Shown here: one piece after another, positions 1-12,804 of the stretch
How the letters are laid out: each line of letters starts with the position of its first letter
How positions within the stretch are numbered: position 1 is the first letter of the stretch
Notes under the pieces: generated by a model
Told to the model about the DNA's origin: nothing
The model's database searches: none
The model's input: the letters and a program-made list of their open reading frames with translations, nothing else
NCBI RefSeq assembly: GCF_001522545.3
Contig: NC_031768.1
Span: forward strand, 93,933,669-93,997,668
Length of the DNA: 64,000 nucleotides
Reading direction: 5' to 3'
From: Parus major
Lineage: Eukaryota; Chordata; Aves; Passeriformes; Paridae
Translations under genes and position numbers: made by a program

Positions 1-3000
1 TTACTTAGACTAAAGACAGACTATCAAGATATATCAAAAATGACAAGCCTGAAAACCAAAAAAATCCTGGGAAGGAGCATTATTGGGAAAGATGAGGCAG
101 AAGGCAGGGAGATTGAGGAGATACAGCAGAGAATTTGTAACAGTCCCAAGGGAAGGCTACAGGATCACATAACTAAGCATGCTGTCATCACACACATGCA
201 GAATTAGACAAACTTAACCTTACTTCTGACATTTCCCAATTTTCGAGTGCTTGACTCTATAATTAGTTTCTAAAGTAGGCTGTTGGCTTTTGTTTGTTTG
301 TTTTAGTTTGTAACTATACATACATGTATAAAATGAATCAAACTTTGAACAGATATGTGGAAGGGTGTGTACTGGCTTGGACTGTCCTTGTACATGTGAG
401 TAAGATCAGTGATGTGCATTTAAAATGGAAGATTTGAATGAGCACAATGCAACAGGGATGGAAGATAATGTGTTTTGCTGGGATTTCAGCGGGAATCTTA
501 TTTTGTACATCTACATGTTCTTCTCCATGCTCCTCAAAGGCCAGAAGAGGCTGAGGATGTGTTAAAAAAACCTTCTGGTGTGGCAAGCAGGAAAGGTTTC
601 TGAGCACACTGGTTAGAGAGAATTGGCCATCTGAAAGAGTGTGTCTGAATAAAAAGCACAATGGAGATGTTTTGGACATGGAGGAGAAGACAAACTATTA
701 CACCTGTCCTGGTTGCTACTTCTGTCTTGTCCATCTGGCATGGATCATGGTTCGCTTAAAGTCTCAAAATGCTAAGTTAAGACACAGACCCATCCTTTAA
801 AGCTGCCTGGTGTAACCTTCCCTTTTTCTGCTCTTGCTCTGCTTGGGTGAATGAGAAAAGGCAGAGACGTAAGGAGTGTTCATGCTTATCTCCTCATCAA
901 TTCCCTTGCCTGTTAGCTAGCTAGCTGATGGGCTAAGAACTTAACTTGTCACAGGGTTCAAAATCATAAGGCATTTTTTGTTTTTAAATCAAATTTATCT
1001 CTTTGGCACAGAATGCTGTATGTCTGTTACAAGGCTCAAGATAAAATGCAAGCCCATTTCCTCCACCCTTTTTCTTCTGCCCCTCTTCTTCTCTTTGCAA
1101 CTAGCTAAAATGAATACCAGACAGTATCCTCTGACAAAGGGATAGAACTTCCTGCAGGTCATTTCAGAAGCAGTTCTCAAATCCTCATGGGAAAATCAGA
1201 TTGCAAATGAACAATCTCTACATAGAGTCTAGTGTCTACATAAATTCTGGTCTCTTGTCTTAATATTAGCATCTATCAAATACAGTAAGTTGTTAAGAGA
1301 ATGTGAAGAATTTGGAACTGAAATTATTTGTGTATAGGGAAAAAATTTTAATTGACTTGTCGTAATGTGCAGGTACTGTTAGTGTGTGAACGAAAACTGG
1401 AATTTGCAAAGGGAAATGGCTGCCAAACACCCATTTGGGTGAGGTTTGAATACCTTAATCTCAATTTGAAATTCCCAGCCACAATCCTTAAATATATTGT
1501 TTTAGTCTATAAATGTTAAAAGATACTCCAAATTTTTCAAGAAAGATGTGTTTATCTAAAGTGATAAAGGATCTGGGTGTAGGATAGTAACACGAGTTCT
1601 GTTCAGATGTTTTCTTGCCCCCACATTCGCACACAGGAGAATAGGGCTGTCCAAGCCCCAGATTCTTCCCCTCTCCAATCCAAGCAGTCCCCACTCCCTT
1701 CTTCCAGATGAATTTACAAGACTTCACATCCAGGCTTTTATGCTGTCCATCAACTCATGACAGACAGTCTAGAAAATAGTGTGCCCTAAATGTCATGTAA
1801 ATGTTAGTCTTAATCAAGCAGCCAAATACAATATTGTGATACAGCTAAAAATGAATTAAAGGACCTGCCACACACACTTTTAAAAATTACCCTAGAAAGG
1901 AAGGTTTAGGGAAAGTTCAAATGCATAAAGTAAGGAGAACATAGTCATAACAGGATATGTCTTTTGTTAACTGAAAAAATGAGGAAGGGTCAGCATCCAA
2001 AAGAAATTACACGCATTTAAAATGTTATGTGGAGGGCAATCCATTGATGCTAGGTGAGAAGGCCTACCTGTCTGTTCTGTCTGGAGAACATGGAAACATT
2101 ATAGGAAACAAAGACTCAATATCTCATGGCACTGTGAAAAAAAAGATGTGGCAGGAAAAGCCATTTCCATCATTTCACTTTTGTATCATCAGTAACTTTC
2201 ACAGAAATTGGCCGAACCCACCTTTCCTTTATACCTAACTTTTAGCACTATTTTAGGGATGAGTGGTTGGTTCCTTTTATGGTAGAGCTACCACTGTAGC
2301 AATTAAAGCATTTCCTGTTTCTTAATGGTCTGTAGGGAACTTTGAAAACATTAAAAAAGCTGTCCTATGAATAATTACACTGCATTCTGAGCCACCAAAG
2401 GCTATCCAAAGGGACAGTATTCCTTGTGGTTAGCAATTCCAAGTTCCTGATCCAGAAAGTGATAGAAAAAATGAAGCTAAGGGTCCTTTATTATGCCTCA
2501 GTAATTTTCAGGTCAAAGATCCATCTGGCTGGTTAGTGAATATATTTTCTTCCCTGTTTCCATACCCAGTTGCAAAAGCTTACTTTGTGTGGCACATGTG
2601 GCACTTTATCCTTATTGTGAGTTGTGGTATGATTCCTTTCCCTTGTACTCTGGTCAAGTCTGTCAGCTGATTTTGGTTTGTTATTCTGTTCTCACTTTAT
2701 TTCCTCCTGGGACATTGATTATCAGGTGGCATTTACTGTGTGTGCTAACAGCTTTACTGGCTGCTGTGGACATCACTATTCCTTGCAAACTGCTTTGGTG
2801 TTGGAGCTCAGCAGCCTTGCTCTGATTATAATCTGAAGGTTCTGACTAGGTTTATTATTTTTCTGTGCTCAATACAGACTGTAATATATTAACCTGTAAG
2901 TTGTCTGAATTTGTACTCCTTTTTAAATATAGGCATATAACCAAATAGCTAATCATATCTTACTATTAGTTTCTTGTAGGGAGAATGAGAATTACCAAAA

Positions 3001-6000
3001 TGGTTTCCTTTTATAGGGAAAGTTGATATCCCTTTTTAAATGCCAGAAACTAGGCAATAAAAGAATTCTTACATGTTATTTCCATGTGGAAAAAACACCC
3101 TGGTGATGGTAGAGTGAGGCAGTCCTACTTATGCATAAAGGATCTACACAAGCCATGTTCATCTGACCATATTTGAACAAAAGCAGTTATTTGGCCTCCA
3201 GCTCCATGCCAGTCTCTCTGGCAAGCTACAATTAAAAAGCTGGTGCTTTGCCATGCTGTTTGTCTCCTCCTTTCTGTTTTCCTCCTTGCCATTTACAGTG
3301 CACACCTAGGGTTGAATCCATGCCCAAACCCTGATGGTTTCTTTTGTTTTCTTGCATAACAGAAGGGATCTGGACCTTCTCTGCCTTTGCCTAAGTGGTC
3401 TCTCTGCCTTGATTAATTGTTGAGGTGTTTGTGATTCCCTTTAAATCACAGGCTTATCGAGTAGTGTCTAACCAACCACTGGTATTCTGGGAAATTGTAA
3501 AAGAACTTGCCTATCAATTTTTTTCTGTATATTTTTCTTTCGGTATCATGTAATTCCAGCAGGAAAATCAGATTCCAAGCCAGGATCCTTTCTACCTAAT
3601 TTGTTGCCTTTGAGAGTTGTTTTGGGATTTTAGCAGTCAAAGGAGCCAATCATTCAGCTCACTTAGCCTAGGAATGAAGTCACTTTTTCTCTGCCTGGCT
3701 TTAAAGGTGTCTGAGATACAATGGCAAAAGGCAGGTTTGTTTTCAGGTCCTTTTAACTTGAATTGTTGTTACAAAAGGCTATAGCTCTGGCAGTACTTCA
3801 GTGCATCACATCTGTAGTATATTGGCAAAACTGGCAGCTTCCATGAAACTACGAGACCAGTATTTGCTTCCTTCAAGCTGTGATAAAAATAACTCCATCA
3901 CAGTGTAATCCTCCCAGGTAACAGCTGATACAACACATCTTTACAAAGTTTAAAGCTCCTGTCTTTTTACTGAAAAGTACAACTTTTATTGATTTTGGCA
4001 TTCACAGCACTTATTTTTTACTTGATTCAAGTTCTTTGATGTAAGTAACATTGACATTGGGAATTTATTGCTGTTTTGAGAGAATATGTGGGAAAGAGGT
4101 AAGAAAGTTCATGAGGTATTAATTTGACACTTCATATTTGAAGCCTAGATACAAACATTCATTGCCCTCTGTTGTCTGCTAATTATGCTCCCCTTCTAAA
4201 TAAGAAGTACATTTATCTGAAGTTTTGTTCAAATGAATTGTTCAACATGTTTTGTTCAAATGTTTGTTCAACATGATGTTCAAATCATGTGCAATTGTAA
4301 CTTTCCTCTGTATTGTGAATATTTTTACTCTTTATAATAGAGACCTAAAACTCATCATTTTTTCAGGTTATACATTCAGAGGATTGCCTTTTGCCCTAGT
4401 CCTGTCAGCAGTGATCATGGACCTACCTTGCTCTCCTGAGAGGATTTCAAAAACCAGTACTTCCAGAAGCAATTCAGAGCCCTAGTTTATGTAGGAGAGT
4501 GTTACTCTCCTCTGGGAGAGAACTGATGAAAGTTAAACTCACTTTAAGGCTTCTTCATATTGGGGCTGGATTCTCATCGGCCTCATAGTTCTTAGGAATC
4601 AAGTAACTTGTCTGTTTGCCTGGAGAAAGAAGGTGCGACAGGATAGACTAAAATAAATCAGGATGCTTTCAGAGGTAGAATATTGCACTAATCTGTGGGT
4701 CTCAAGCTGGCTGCAGGCAGCCGTATCTCATCTACTTCTGACCCTCATGTCTAGCTGGCAGAGTTTTGTAGTTGCAAATGGAGAAGACACTCGTTAGGGT
4801 AAAGTAATGAATCCGAAATCTTGTCAGTTTCTCTCTGCTCCATTTTTTGTTGTTTCTTACCTTGCTGTTACAGGTCCTACACAACTAGCATGACCTTGAG
4901 CCAGGCCTTCCTTCCTCATGATCACTCCAGTGTGATAACTCCCTTTGCCCTCACTAGGGAAGGATGTTGCCTTTTTCTATACCCCTCTAAGCTCTGATTC
5001 CCTTGTTCTTGGCTTCTGACTGTCATGGGCCACAATACTTGACTCTACCTGTAGAACTGGACTCTTTGTGTCTTACAACATGGTGGAACTGTCAGCATTT
5101 GCCTGTTCTGTGATTCTTCCATTACATCCGCCACAAAGCTATGGAATGCATAAGAAGATGAAGAATTACCAAAGAAAAAAGTCTTCTTGGAGCTCTGTAT
5201 GTGTGTCTTGTTTAGACACTGAAACAATCTACAGAGAATAGCACCCATTATCTGCTGTCAGTGAAGCAGAAGTGAGAGGTGCACTCATTCCTCCTGTTAA
5301 AAGGCAAAAACAACATCCCTTGATCTTGCATGTGTATCCTGCACAGCAATCCATCTATTACTCTTTACTCTGTGTCCATAGTGCTGTTCTCTCTTGCCTT
5401 GCAGAAACTGTAAGAAAACTTGCAGTCAGAACTGGTTATGCAACTGGACTCACAACAAGGAGTCACATCAGATCTGTTTTCTACTGAGCATTTTCAATTG
5501 TAACTTCCTTTTCTGTCCTTGACTCCTAATCCTTCTGCTGCGTAAAAGCCTTGACAAAGTTTGGGAAGGTCTTGTTTGTTCCAGTGCAGGAGCCAGGAGG
5601 ACATTATCTGATTGCAAAACAACTCAGTAGCAGGTACCTCATTGCAGGCTCCTCATCACCTAACTCACCATACACAGCACTTGCTAACACACAGTATAAA
5701 TGAGATTTTGTGACGCTCTCTCTTATCCTTTTGGATGCAGTGATATTTGTGGGGCTCAGTGTGAGAAACTGTGAAAACTGCAGCAGTACTTTCCTTGCAC
5801 TTTGAAGAGATCCCAGTTGTGAACTTCACTAAGGTACAGCATTTATAACAGAGGCCTCTTTCTGATGGCCCAGGCACCCACTGTGAGTCCCATTCAGTGG
5901 GGCAAAGATCTTCTGTAATAATCTCTTAGGAGCTGAGAGTTAGATGAAAATTACAGTTTCCAAACCAGAAAGGTCTTGCTGTTACCTAATACACTTTTAA

Positions 6001-6749
6001 CACAGAGGGGCAGTTGTTACATGTGAGTCTTTGGCAGCAATTTCTTAACCACCTTTTCCTGAAACTCTCACAGTTGGGAGTTGCTTTCTCAGACGAAGGA
6101 TAAATTACTTATGAACACATAAACATAGTTATTTTGTTAAAGATTTGGGTATTAGTGTGAATAATAACATGGCCCTTAGCAAATTTCTCTATGGATTTTA
6201 GACTTGTGAAGGAACAATAAGACCAATGATTCCAGAAAGGGTTATTTATTGTAACTCTTATGTTGTGTCTTTGCAGAGCTTGCTATTTTTATCAACTAAA
6301 ATGCAGGGGAATTCTCAAAAGCAGTTTAAAATAATAAACTTGTCTTAAGTCAAGAACAGATCCTGTCAACCTATTGGCTTCTGCTTCTGTTTTGAAAGGA
6401 GCATTACTGTACCAAGAGCCATTCTTCTGGTGTAAGTTTCCCATGGGTTTTCACTGTGGGTAATCTCTAAGTTTTGACCAGATCTTAGACTGTGACATTA
6501 TTGGAATTAACAGCTTCTGAATGAGTCCTGTGAAACAACATTTGCATGCTGTACAGCTTGTATGACAGATTACCAAAAAATCTTGACCTCCTAAGATTAG
6601 CTGTTCTCCTCATTCCAGCAGATGTCACTGAGAAAGAGGAGAGAAGATTTAAAATAATGATCCCCATTTCAGATGGTCTTGTTTTTTTTTCCCCAAGAAG
6701 TGAAATGATCTATAAAAATTTGAGTAATTAATGTACATGATTTCTTGAC
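1..6749. other. AT-rich non-coding stretch, no gene seen
   Basis: No frame here gives a protein I recognise; open frames are at most 113 codons on either strand and have no exon-like base composition. A short GTTT run lies near 288-305. The only clear internal structure is the tandem duplication at 4224-4289, listed separately. CpG is rare throughout, as expected for methylated vertebrate non-coding DNA. I see no interspersed repeat that I can name. The stretch could be intergenic or intronic; nothing in the sequence separates these. Confidence 0.6.
4224..4289. repeat. Short tandem duplication, about 26-bp unit
   Basis: Two near-identical copies of a unit built around TTGTTCAAATG and TTGTTCAACATG lie at about 4224-4250 and 4252-4276, followed by a partial third copy ending near 4289. 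The copies differ by small indels, so the array is not brand new. It sits in otherwise unique-looking sequence and overlaps the start of a 77-codon open frame that I do not consider real. Replication slippage is the simplest origin. Confidence 0.8.
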
Positions 6750-9525
6750 TTGAGAATTTGTGTAGGATGGAGATCAAAATGCAGAGCATACACAGTGAAG
6801 AATGTATGCTTGTCCAGGGGAGCTTTTTCGCATAAAGAACCTACAGCAGTGTGTGGCCTGTGGGTTCGTCCTGCACCATGTGCAGGGCATCCAGCTGCTG
6901 TTGCAGTGCTCCTTGGAAATCTGTCTTCTTGGACCCTAACAGGTTTACCACAAACATGTCTGACAATAAATTAAGCCATTTGATTGAGGGCCACCAAGGA
7001 ATGTCACAGAAAAGCTTTGCATACTGAATGGTGAACAAATTCCAGAAACATGAGCATAAAGGAGGGTTTCCCCACAAGGTTTGTTGCGGGTTCATGCTGG
7101 GAGGTCTGCGTGCCTCTGAAGCACTGAAGCCCTATTCCTGGATCCAACCTGTCAGTTACTGCTTTATTGCATCCCTGTCAGCAATAGGGAACAACATGTG
7201 GTGGCTGCAGGAGCCTCAGCAACCTACCACCCAGAAAACAGGATGTCATCTATACTACCAAAAAAACCGCCTCTGCCTTCATCCTGCCTGGAGTAAATGG
7301 CATCCCATCACAACTGACTCACTGTTCCTCTCCAGTACAGCTCTCTAGAGGATGGTGGTCAAAGCAGCTTGCAGATTTTACTTCCTGTAAGCAGATTTGA
7401 TACTTGATACAGAAAGGTTGGTGTCCCCAGCTACTGGAGATGCAGGCATAGCTCAGGCTTAGAGCCAGAGAGAATTTCTTTGTTTCAGTCTGCACCATTA
7501 GCAGGGCTCCAGGCTTAGCTGTGTCCTCACAGGCATGTGCTAACTCTTTTTTCCTCTATCAGGACAGAAACCTGCACACAGGTTCAAGGTACCTGGCTTG
7601 GGGAATTACTATTAAAACAAGAGATGAAACATATAAAAACAAGACACACAAAAAAGTGTGCATGTGCAAATGGCAAATCTGCTTAGAAATGAAAGATCCA
7701 TAAGAAATATGAAGTCACACAGTGACAACTTCTAAGCTACTTTTCAACATAGACCTGCAATACCTATTCCCCTTGTTCGTTCAGGGATCAGGCCAGATAT
7801 GGTAACCAGAGCAGGCTGGCTGGGAGTATGGATTCCTTGATTCTTTTCCAGAGCTGTACTCAATCCCCTGGATCCTGCTGTTAAGGCAACAGCAACTGCA
7901 ATAGCCATAGTTATGTATTTGAACAGAATATTTGGATTAGATCCCAAATGAGCTCAGACAAGCCAATTAGCATCCTTGCTATGTCTCATCTGCATTTGGT
8001 TTAGTAATACTTTTTATACATGGCATCTGGGAGTGCTGATTAATGATCAGAATGGGATCTTGAAATTCTTGAATCAAAGTGGCTGCATCGGTACAATGTC
8101 TAAATATTTTTAAATTATGTTTTTTTTCTCTTCGTGCCAGTACTTTATACATTGTAAACTCTTCAGCACAGCATGAAACTCCAATCCCATTAAATTTTAT
8201 TGAACAACTTAATAAAAATCTGTGAAGTTCCAAAAAGAAAATGAACCGCAAGTACGAGCACCAGGAGCAGTTTTGAAAGCCCTGTTGTGGGTCTATGCAA
8301 GGATACCTGGGTGCATATGGAGCCCTCCTCATGCCACTGGTGCAGGCTATGTCTTCTTGACACATTGTTCACAAATAACCACAGGACATCACCTCCTGTC
8401 CTGTGTGGCTTCTATCACAACAGCAGTTTATGTTTGCACAGGCAAGCCGGCATTAGAAAGCGCTCCATGTGCCCAAAGCCTGGCTTGCAAAGAAAGGAAT
8501 TGATATTTCTTTGGCAACTACTGTGGTTGCCAGAGGAATTATCAGAGTTCTTGATTTGTTCATGACTTTTGCTATGGGACTGTTTTGTGGCAGTGAATTG
8601 GTCTGAGGCTACTGAGTCTGCATTTAGCTCTCTGGTAGAATGCCTAAAAAATCCAATAGGTTTGGAGCCAGTAAACTGCAGACAGATAGAAATAGTGCTC
8701 ACAAATTCAAGTGCAATATCTGTCTCTTTATATCCTTCTAAAGTAAAGCTAAGCAAGTAACAATAAGGTGTTTCATAAGTATAAACCTTTCCTAATTGCA
8801 TTAGATAGCTTCTTAATATTTAAACACTTTTCTCATAATTTCTTCTCTTAATCTGTAAAGTTAGAAAATTTGGGGGATTCTTTGCTCATAAGGATATCCC
8901 ATGATACTTAGAAGTAGAAATAGCTAAAAATAGTGAAGCTATCCTCTGCACAACCCCCTAGGAAAATATTATGATAAGCCCAGCCACAAGCAGGAAGGCT
9001 TGAAAAGGAAAATAAGACATACCTCTGTGAATCTGTACAAACTTTAGGAAAGCAAGGCTTAAGAAATAGACTACATTTAAGCTTTTATTTTATATGAATC
9101 AATTTGCCTATCCAATGTAAAACACATGTCATAATCCATCCAGGTAATAGGAACAAGGAAAATCTCTTTCTGTGATCCTGCTGCTTCTCTGCACCCAGAT
9201 GTGTCCCTGGCAAATGATCAGAGATTTGTTTTACATTTTGTTGGTCAGCAGTATACATCAGTAAGGCTGTCAGGGATCTGCTGCTTTTCCTGCTTGCATA
9301 TCCATACTGAGACAGAATTACCTGAACCATGGGATATCCACAAAACAACGCCAAAAAATGGACAAAGCATTTATAGATGGGAAATTGAATATGCTGTGGC
9401 TCAGATTATCAAGATAATCATGTTCTTTGGGTGCTGTACCCTTAGGATGAGTAGCATGATAATGCTAATGGGGAGGAAGAGGTTAGAAACCAGAGAGCTA
9501 ATTTTCTGGAAGTGTGCATGATTTG
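6750..9525. other. Stretch with relatively few stops on both strands, identity unknown
   Basis: Open frames of 84-128 codons crowd together on both strands (for example 7028-7348 plus, 7979-8365 minus, 8415-8801 minus, 9201-9521 plus). Base composition is a little less AT-rich than the flanks, which alone lowers stop frequency. I read the translations in sequence and found no protein family, catalytic motif, transmembrane pattern or conserved cysteine spacing. It could be a very decayed retroelement or retrocopy, or simply chance. No product should be assigned. Confidence 0.3.
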
Positions 9526-10671
9526 AAATTGTATTTCAAAAGTATGAACACCATCTGACTTTGTGCCCATTGGAAGGTCAATGCCTACAATGTAGTAAAA
9601 ACAGTCAGGTTCTGGTCACTTCTGCAAACCCTGTTCCACATCTTTTGGTGTAGTGTTCAAGGTGAGAAAGGATCCTTGCTTTGCAGCCCCTTGTGTTCAT
9701 GTTAAGAACATAGAAAGAGTTTTTGTACTTGGGTCATTTTACGTGGCATTTTATTAGCAAATTCTCTTGTTGTAAATAAAGGACAACTTCCAGTGCTACA
9801 AGTGAAAGTCCATTTATACAAAATCATGGCTAACCACATGAATATCAGTTCTGTGAATCATGGGGAAGTGGGTTAAAAAAAAATTCCTATACCCAACCCC
9901 AAACTATTTCTTAGACTGATTCACCATGAGTACAGTGAGTGAGAGCAAATCTGCAGGTAAGTGTCCTCATCTTTCTGGTGCGCCCTGAGAAAACTTACTG
10001 TTATATTATTCAGGGCAAGGCTGGATAATGGCTTACCCAACAGAAAAACATAAAATATTATATGCTTCTGTGAAGTTTTGGAAAGCTCCTTTACCTCTGT
10101 GTTATATGTTCTGTTCACTAAGGAGCTCATGTAACCAGACATCGTGCCACACCCTGGAGCCTGGCTGTACCTATGTGGCAAGCAAATGGCTGTCATAGTG
10201 CAGGCACTGTATTAAAAACCTTGTAGCAATCAGAAAATACCCCAACCCAAACAAAATAGAAAAACCACTCAAACTCCTGACTTCAAGCACAGTGTGCTGA
10301 GGACATTTTTCAAGAGGACTGTTTTCCAGCTAAGAGAATTGGAAGATATATAAAATCCCCAAACCAATGTACTTTGCTCAAGGCTGAACTGAACTTTGCT
10401 ATTTGCCTTTAACTCTTGCACTATGTCCTCTCACTAACTTCAGTTGCATAGTAGACTCTCTACATAGTTTCTTATCTCCTAAGTGAAGCATGCTTTCAGT
10501 GGGATCATTCTTTTAAGGATAAAATACATGAGCTAAGTACTGCATATTTAACAGGAAACTGAATCATGAAGTGGTCTTAAAATACTTTTGATGGCATAGA
10601 AATAGCTAAGAGTTCCAAGTAGGAGAGTATTCCTTAGGTCACGGTTCTTACTTTGATCTTGGTATGGAAAA
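9526..10671. other. Non-coding stretch, nothing recognised
   Basis: No repeat family, RNA gene or exon-like block is visible. The 91-codon minus-strand frame at 9921-10196 shows no recognisable domain. Confidence 0.55.
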
Positions 10672-10680
10672 ATCATCATT

Positions 10681-10728
<48 letters not shown>
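10672..10728. repeat. (CAT)n trinucleotide microsatellite
   Basis: About 19 units of a CAT/ATC trinucleotide with one early interruption (CATTAT). Read in the plus frame it gives a run of histidines and in the minus frame a run of methionines, which is why open frames of 73 and 84 codons appear here. Those frames are products of the repeat and not genes. The purity of the array suggests it is likely polymorphic in length. Confidence 0.97.
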
Positions 10729-12733
10729 TGTTCACAAAAGCTGTCATTTACTGGAGCAATTGTAGCAGGCTGGCACGTTCTGTGTTTGGTCAGACCTCTC
10801 ACCTAGAATTATGTACCTTTTCTGTGGTCTGTGTTGGTGTGCAAGAAGCATTCTGGACAGGATGGTCAGAGTGAGGCACCCACACGAGATTGCTCAGAAA
10901 AAGCAATGTGTAGTTGGGACACAGAAAGGGCCTGCAGTAGAAAAAGCAGAGTGCTAGCCTACCTTTCCAAGAATTTTTAATGTCAAGTGAAGCCTGGAGC
11001 TAGAAAAACATTTTCATACCAGTCAGTCTGTTATATACATAAAGCTGGTATTTTACAGGGCATTAAATATTTTTGCCATATTTGAAGTAATTTTCTCTTG
11101 TTGGTGCCAATTCAAATACATGCTGCATTTTCTGATCTTTGTTACTTATTCCTGACTAGCTCCCTGTTCATAGCTGTCCTTCTCCCAGCCTGCAGTTCTC
11201 AGGGGCATCTCATTTTTTACTTATTTTTCCTCTCAATATTTCATTAATTTGTTTTCCATAACATCTAATCCTTTTCAAGTTATTGGCTTCATTTGTTCTT
11301 TTTAGTCTGTAGTCACTTTTCATCACTCCCATTCAGTTATTGTTTTTTCTTGTCAAATTTGTTTTCTATTTTTGCTTAACCTCTCTCATTTAGCATTTTT
11401 CTACTCCGTCTAAGCAAAATAGAGGCAGGAGATAAAAGGGCACTTCTGTCTCATACATTCCTTTCCCAAGAGACCAGGGATTGTTCCCATCAGTGCAAGA
11501 CCAGACTTATTCCTTGATGAGGTCAGTTATATACCAAATTTTCATGCCCAGTTTTTAATTCCTGAAACAGAAAGAACACATCTCAAGTACGATTTTTTTG
11601 TAATGATCTAAGAATTGGTATGAGATGGTAATCTCATATAATTAGTTGGTTAGTGATTGATTAATGAGGGTGAAGGAACACTAATGCAAGCTAAGGGATG
11701 ATCTAGAGGAGTAACAGCCAAGAAAGCTCTTGCCAAATAGTTGTTGTTTCCCTGGTGTCCACATGGACACTTGCCTTCTAATTTCATTCACTTTTGGACG
11801 GAAGCTATTTTACTACTGTGAAGATTTTGGAACTGTGGTGTAAACTAATTTTTATTTTAACCAGCTGAAATAGACAGCTTAGTGTTCCTAACCTTGGCCT
11901 CCAAAGAGCCAAAACATTTAAATTTTAAATTCAGCAAACTTCATCTCTGTTTTTATACTGAAACAAGTGTACCTGAAGACACATAGTAACTTCCCTTATT
12001 TATGCAAATTTAAGCACACAAGCCTGAAACATTCAGCCAAAGTCCCCTCATTACAAACATGGAACCCTTGAGCTTTTCATACTTTCTCTTAGTCAAATTC
12101 TTCTGTCCTATGGGCAAAAAAGAAACTATAAGGACTCCCTCTTCAAAATTATACAGAAGGCAGGACACACAGAATCTTCTGGCTCAGGCACTTTAAACCT
12201 CAGGCCTCTTATTGCAAGGTGTACATGAGTGCAACACAGTCATCACCCCTTGATGTGTAAGACTGAGATGGCAGAAATCAGAGAACTACTCCCATTCCCT
12301 GACAGAATGGATGGGAGAAGGGACTGTTTGCAACACACAGAAACAGCAAGTCTGGCAGTACTGCCACTGTTGGTTGTCCTCAGTGCTGGACCAGCAGAAC
12401 ACAGGGCTGCCAGCTGCATGGCAGAGTTAGCATGAAATGTGAAGTGTGTGCAGACCTTATACAATATTCTTGCCAAGGCTTGCCTGATAACCTCTAACCC
12501 ATGTAGATACAGCAATGCCTTGTGACACAGGGGAAAATACACATGTGAAAATTCTCATCCCTCCTTTTAAAAAAGATTGTTTCCAAAAGCAATATGGAAT
12601 ATTTGAGAAAAGCTCGGCCAGGACTGACCATGTCTCACATGTGAGCTCCCCTTCTGTTCACACCTCCTGGTTAGGAGTCATCATCCACCTGCAGGTCCTT
12701 AGCTACAAAAGTACATAGAGGCACCAAGTATCG
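10729..12733. other. Non-coding stretch, nothing recognised
   Basis: AT-rich with T-rich patches around 11.2-11.4 kb. Overlapping frames at 12229-12542 on both strands reflect a slightly GC-richer patch with fewer stops. No repeat family or splice-bounded exon is convincing. Confidence 0.55.
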
Positions 12734-12804
12734 TCCTTCCTTCCTCCCTTCCTCTCTCCCTTCCTCTCTCCCTCCCTCTCTCCCTCCCTTCCTCCCTTTC
12801 TCTT
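12734..12804. repeat. 71-nt pure pyrimidine tract, CCTT/CCCT-rich
   Basis: All bases on the plus strand are C or T, arranged as degenerate CCTT, CCCT and CTCT units. The minus strand is therefore pure purine (GGAA/GGGA). Tracts of this kind with partial mirror symmetry are a known class able to form triplex (H-DNA) under supercoiling; that is family knowledge and not shown here. A (TTG)n run follows at about 12851-12878. Confidence 0.95.

Noticed and set aside
5100..5125. TTCTGTGATTCTTCC as a CR1 ATTCTGTG terminal repeat
   Set aside because: No CR1 body sequence precedes it; one copy of such a word is expected by chance.
10548..10874. Poly-methionine and poly-histidine open frames
   Set aside because: Both are direct translations of the (CAT)n microsatellite.
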